Of a DNA stretch of 64,000 nt, positions 63,053-64,000 are shown in pieces. Under the pieces are notes generated by a model, which did not search any database, had not been told where the DNA came from, and worked only from the letters and a program-made list of their open reading frames with translations. Position 1 is the stretch's first letter, and the number at the start of each line of letters is the position of its first letter. Location: NCBI RefSeq assembly GCF_005863245.1, contig NZ_VBUT01000003.1:310001-374000 (forward strand), in the 5' to 3' direction. Origin of the DNA: Nocardia cyriacigeorgica. GTDB taxonomy: Bacteria; Actinomycetota; Actinomycetes; Mycobacteriales; Mycobacteriaceae. The translations under genes were made by a program, and so were the position numbers.

Positions 63053-64000
63053 TCAGCGGAAGTCGGGGTATTCCTGGACCCAGCGGAATCCGCCGCTGCG
63101 CAACGGGAAAGATTCCAGGTCCATCTGGTTCAGCACAATGCTGGTCGGGGCGCCGTTCAGCTCGCCGGTCAAGCGCAACTGCTCGGGAGCCGGGCGGTCG
63201 AAGGTGAAGGTGGCGATCGGCGCCGGCGGCGTATCCGGCGTCGGCGGCGCGGTGAGAGTGAGGGTGTGCGCCCCGGTATCGATGGTGGCCGAGACGGGCG
63301 TCAACTCACCGTCCATTCCCTGGATGAACATCACTCCGGGATCTTCGAAAACCGCGCGCTGCCAGCGGGTCTCATCGGTCAGCATGGGCGGTACCGGCTG
63401 GCCCGCGGTGCTGAACTCGCTGACGTTCCAGATCCCGTACAGCGGTGATTTCTCCCGGCCACCGCCGAACTCGTCCCAGGCCCGCCAGGTCGTGTCCACC
63501 ACACCGATCAGCATCCAGACACCGATCAATACCTGAACCAGGGCGGCGATCCGGTTGGCCTTGGCGCTGCCGAACAGGCGCGGCTGCGTCGCGGGCTCCG
63601 AGGGCCGCTCCAGGACCAGGATGTCGGCCAGCCGCCGCGCTTGCGGTGCGAGCAGCAGCAACGACAGCAACAGCAAATGGAACGACAGGATCTTGACCGG
63701 CACGTCGAAGGTCATGTTCAGCACGAACACCTGCGCCATGCTCACCACGCTCAGCATCGCGCCGAGGGTGGCGGTCCGCGGCCAGAACAGCAGCAGGCCC
63801 GCCAGCACCTCGGCGATCCCGAGCAGCACCTGATAGGCCGGCGATGAGCCGACCTGCAACCACAGCACCGAGGTGATGCTGAAATCGCCGTAGGGCCGCA
63901 GCAGTGCGGTCAGCGGCGGCTCGGGCATCTGCGTCGGGATGGCCTTGGCCATGCCGTAGAACAGCATCTGACCGGCCAGGCACAGCCGGATGACGGTGAA
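63053..64000 (-). CDS. DoxX-type membrane protein, 5' end outside the window
   Basis: Paralogue of the preceding gene; the frame runs open to base 64000, so its start and first helices are beyond the window. The visible 315 residues include AGQMLFYGMAKAIPTQMPEPPLTALLRPYGDFSITSVLWLQVGSSPAYQVLLGIAEVLAGLLLFWP, and FVLNMTFDVPVKILSFHLLLLSL, which is almost the same as VFLLNMTFDVPVKLFSFHMLLLSL in the partner. The C-terminal domain begins KSPLYGIWNVSEFSTAGQPVPPML. Tandem duplication is the obvious origin; function unknown. Confidence 0.85.
   Translation of the reverse strand, partial: FTVIRLCLAGQMLFYGMAKAIPTQMPEPPLTALLRPYGDFSITSVLWLQVGSSPAYQVLLGIAEVLAGLLLFWPRTATLGAMLSVVSMAQVFVLNMTFDVPVKILSFHLLLLSLLLLAPQARRLADILVLERPSEPATQPRLFGSAKANRIAALVQVLIGVWMLIGVVDTTWRAWDEFGGGREKSPLYGIWNVSEFSTAGQPVPPMLTDETRWQRAVFEDPGVMFIQGMDGELTPVSATIDTGAHTLTLTAPPTPDTPPAPIATFTFDRPAPEQLRLTGELNGAPTSIVLNQMDLESFPLRSGGFRWVQEYPDFR

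Overview
The window is about 64 kb of very GC-rich actinobacterial chromosome. Gene content and order point to the Nocardia/Rhodococcus/Mycobacterium group (Mycobacteriales), most likely a Nocardia. From memory of that genome, the housekeeping backbone matches the M. tuberculosis Rv2904c-to-Rv2847c segment: rplS, lepB, rnhB, DUF2469, yraN, comM-like, dprA, xerC, M23 peptidase, rpsB, tsf, pyrH, frr, cdsA, rlmN, DUF2631, dxr, rip, ispG, GNAT, penicillin-binding lipoprotein, then map, cobQ, alpha/beta hydrolase, mqo, elaA-type GNAT, Mg-chelatase-like protein, cobO and cobB. GTG and TTG starts are frequent, coupled ATGA/GTGA/TGATG junctions are common, and strong Shine-Dalgarno sequences decide several starts. 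I saw no tRNA, rRNA, CRISPR array, insertion sequence or prophage.

Layout. 1-25 kb: the conserved backbone for translation (rplS, rpsB, tsf, frr, rlmN), secretion (lepB), nucleotide and lipid precursors (pyrH, cdsA), the isoprenoid MEP pathway (dxr, ispG flanking the site-2 protease gene rip), DNA processing (dprA, xerC) and cell wall (M23 protein, PBP lipoprotein). 25-39.8 kb: an accessory stretch with a nitrobindin-like protein, a lipoprotein beta-propeller, an HxlR/SDR divergent pair, a DUF4254 protein, an ImmA-like protein with a broken HExxH, an ABC-2 permease pair with no ATPase, an XRE/DUF5753 regulator, a flavin reductase/LLM monooxygenase pair, an acyl-CoA oxidase-like protein, a cytochrome P450 lacking the ExxR arginine, and a second DUF4254 protein. 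39.9-46.8 kb: a phosphonate uptake and degradation operon with a divergent GntR regulator and two PhnF-like operators. 46.9-48.5 kb: a TetR regulator with an alpha/beta hydrolase. 49-61.4 kb: return to the backbone, with cobalamin genes (cobQ, Mg-chelatase-like, cobO, cobB, cobE/cbiG) around map and mqo. 61.5-64 kb: two tandem DoxX-type membrane proteins, the second cut by the window end.

The most unusual signal is a set of GC-rich short tandem repeats inserted into or next to otherwise conserved genes. They are a 57-bp repeat fused in frame to the N terminus of DprA, an 18-bp repeat next to the M23 gene, a 22-bp repeat running across the cobQ stop codon, and a GGAGCC hexanucleotide run between cobO and cobB. 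CobB and CobQ also carry low-complexity insertions. The second theme is predicted catalytically impaired members of enzyme families (P450 without ExxR, ImmA-like HAVGH, SDR without the catalytic Tyr, M23 with CLH, hydrolase fold without nucleophile). All family assignments are by eye from motifs; no database search was run.
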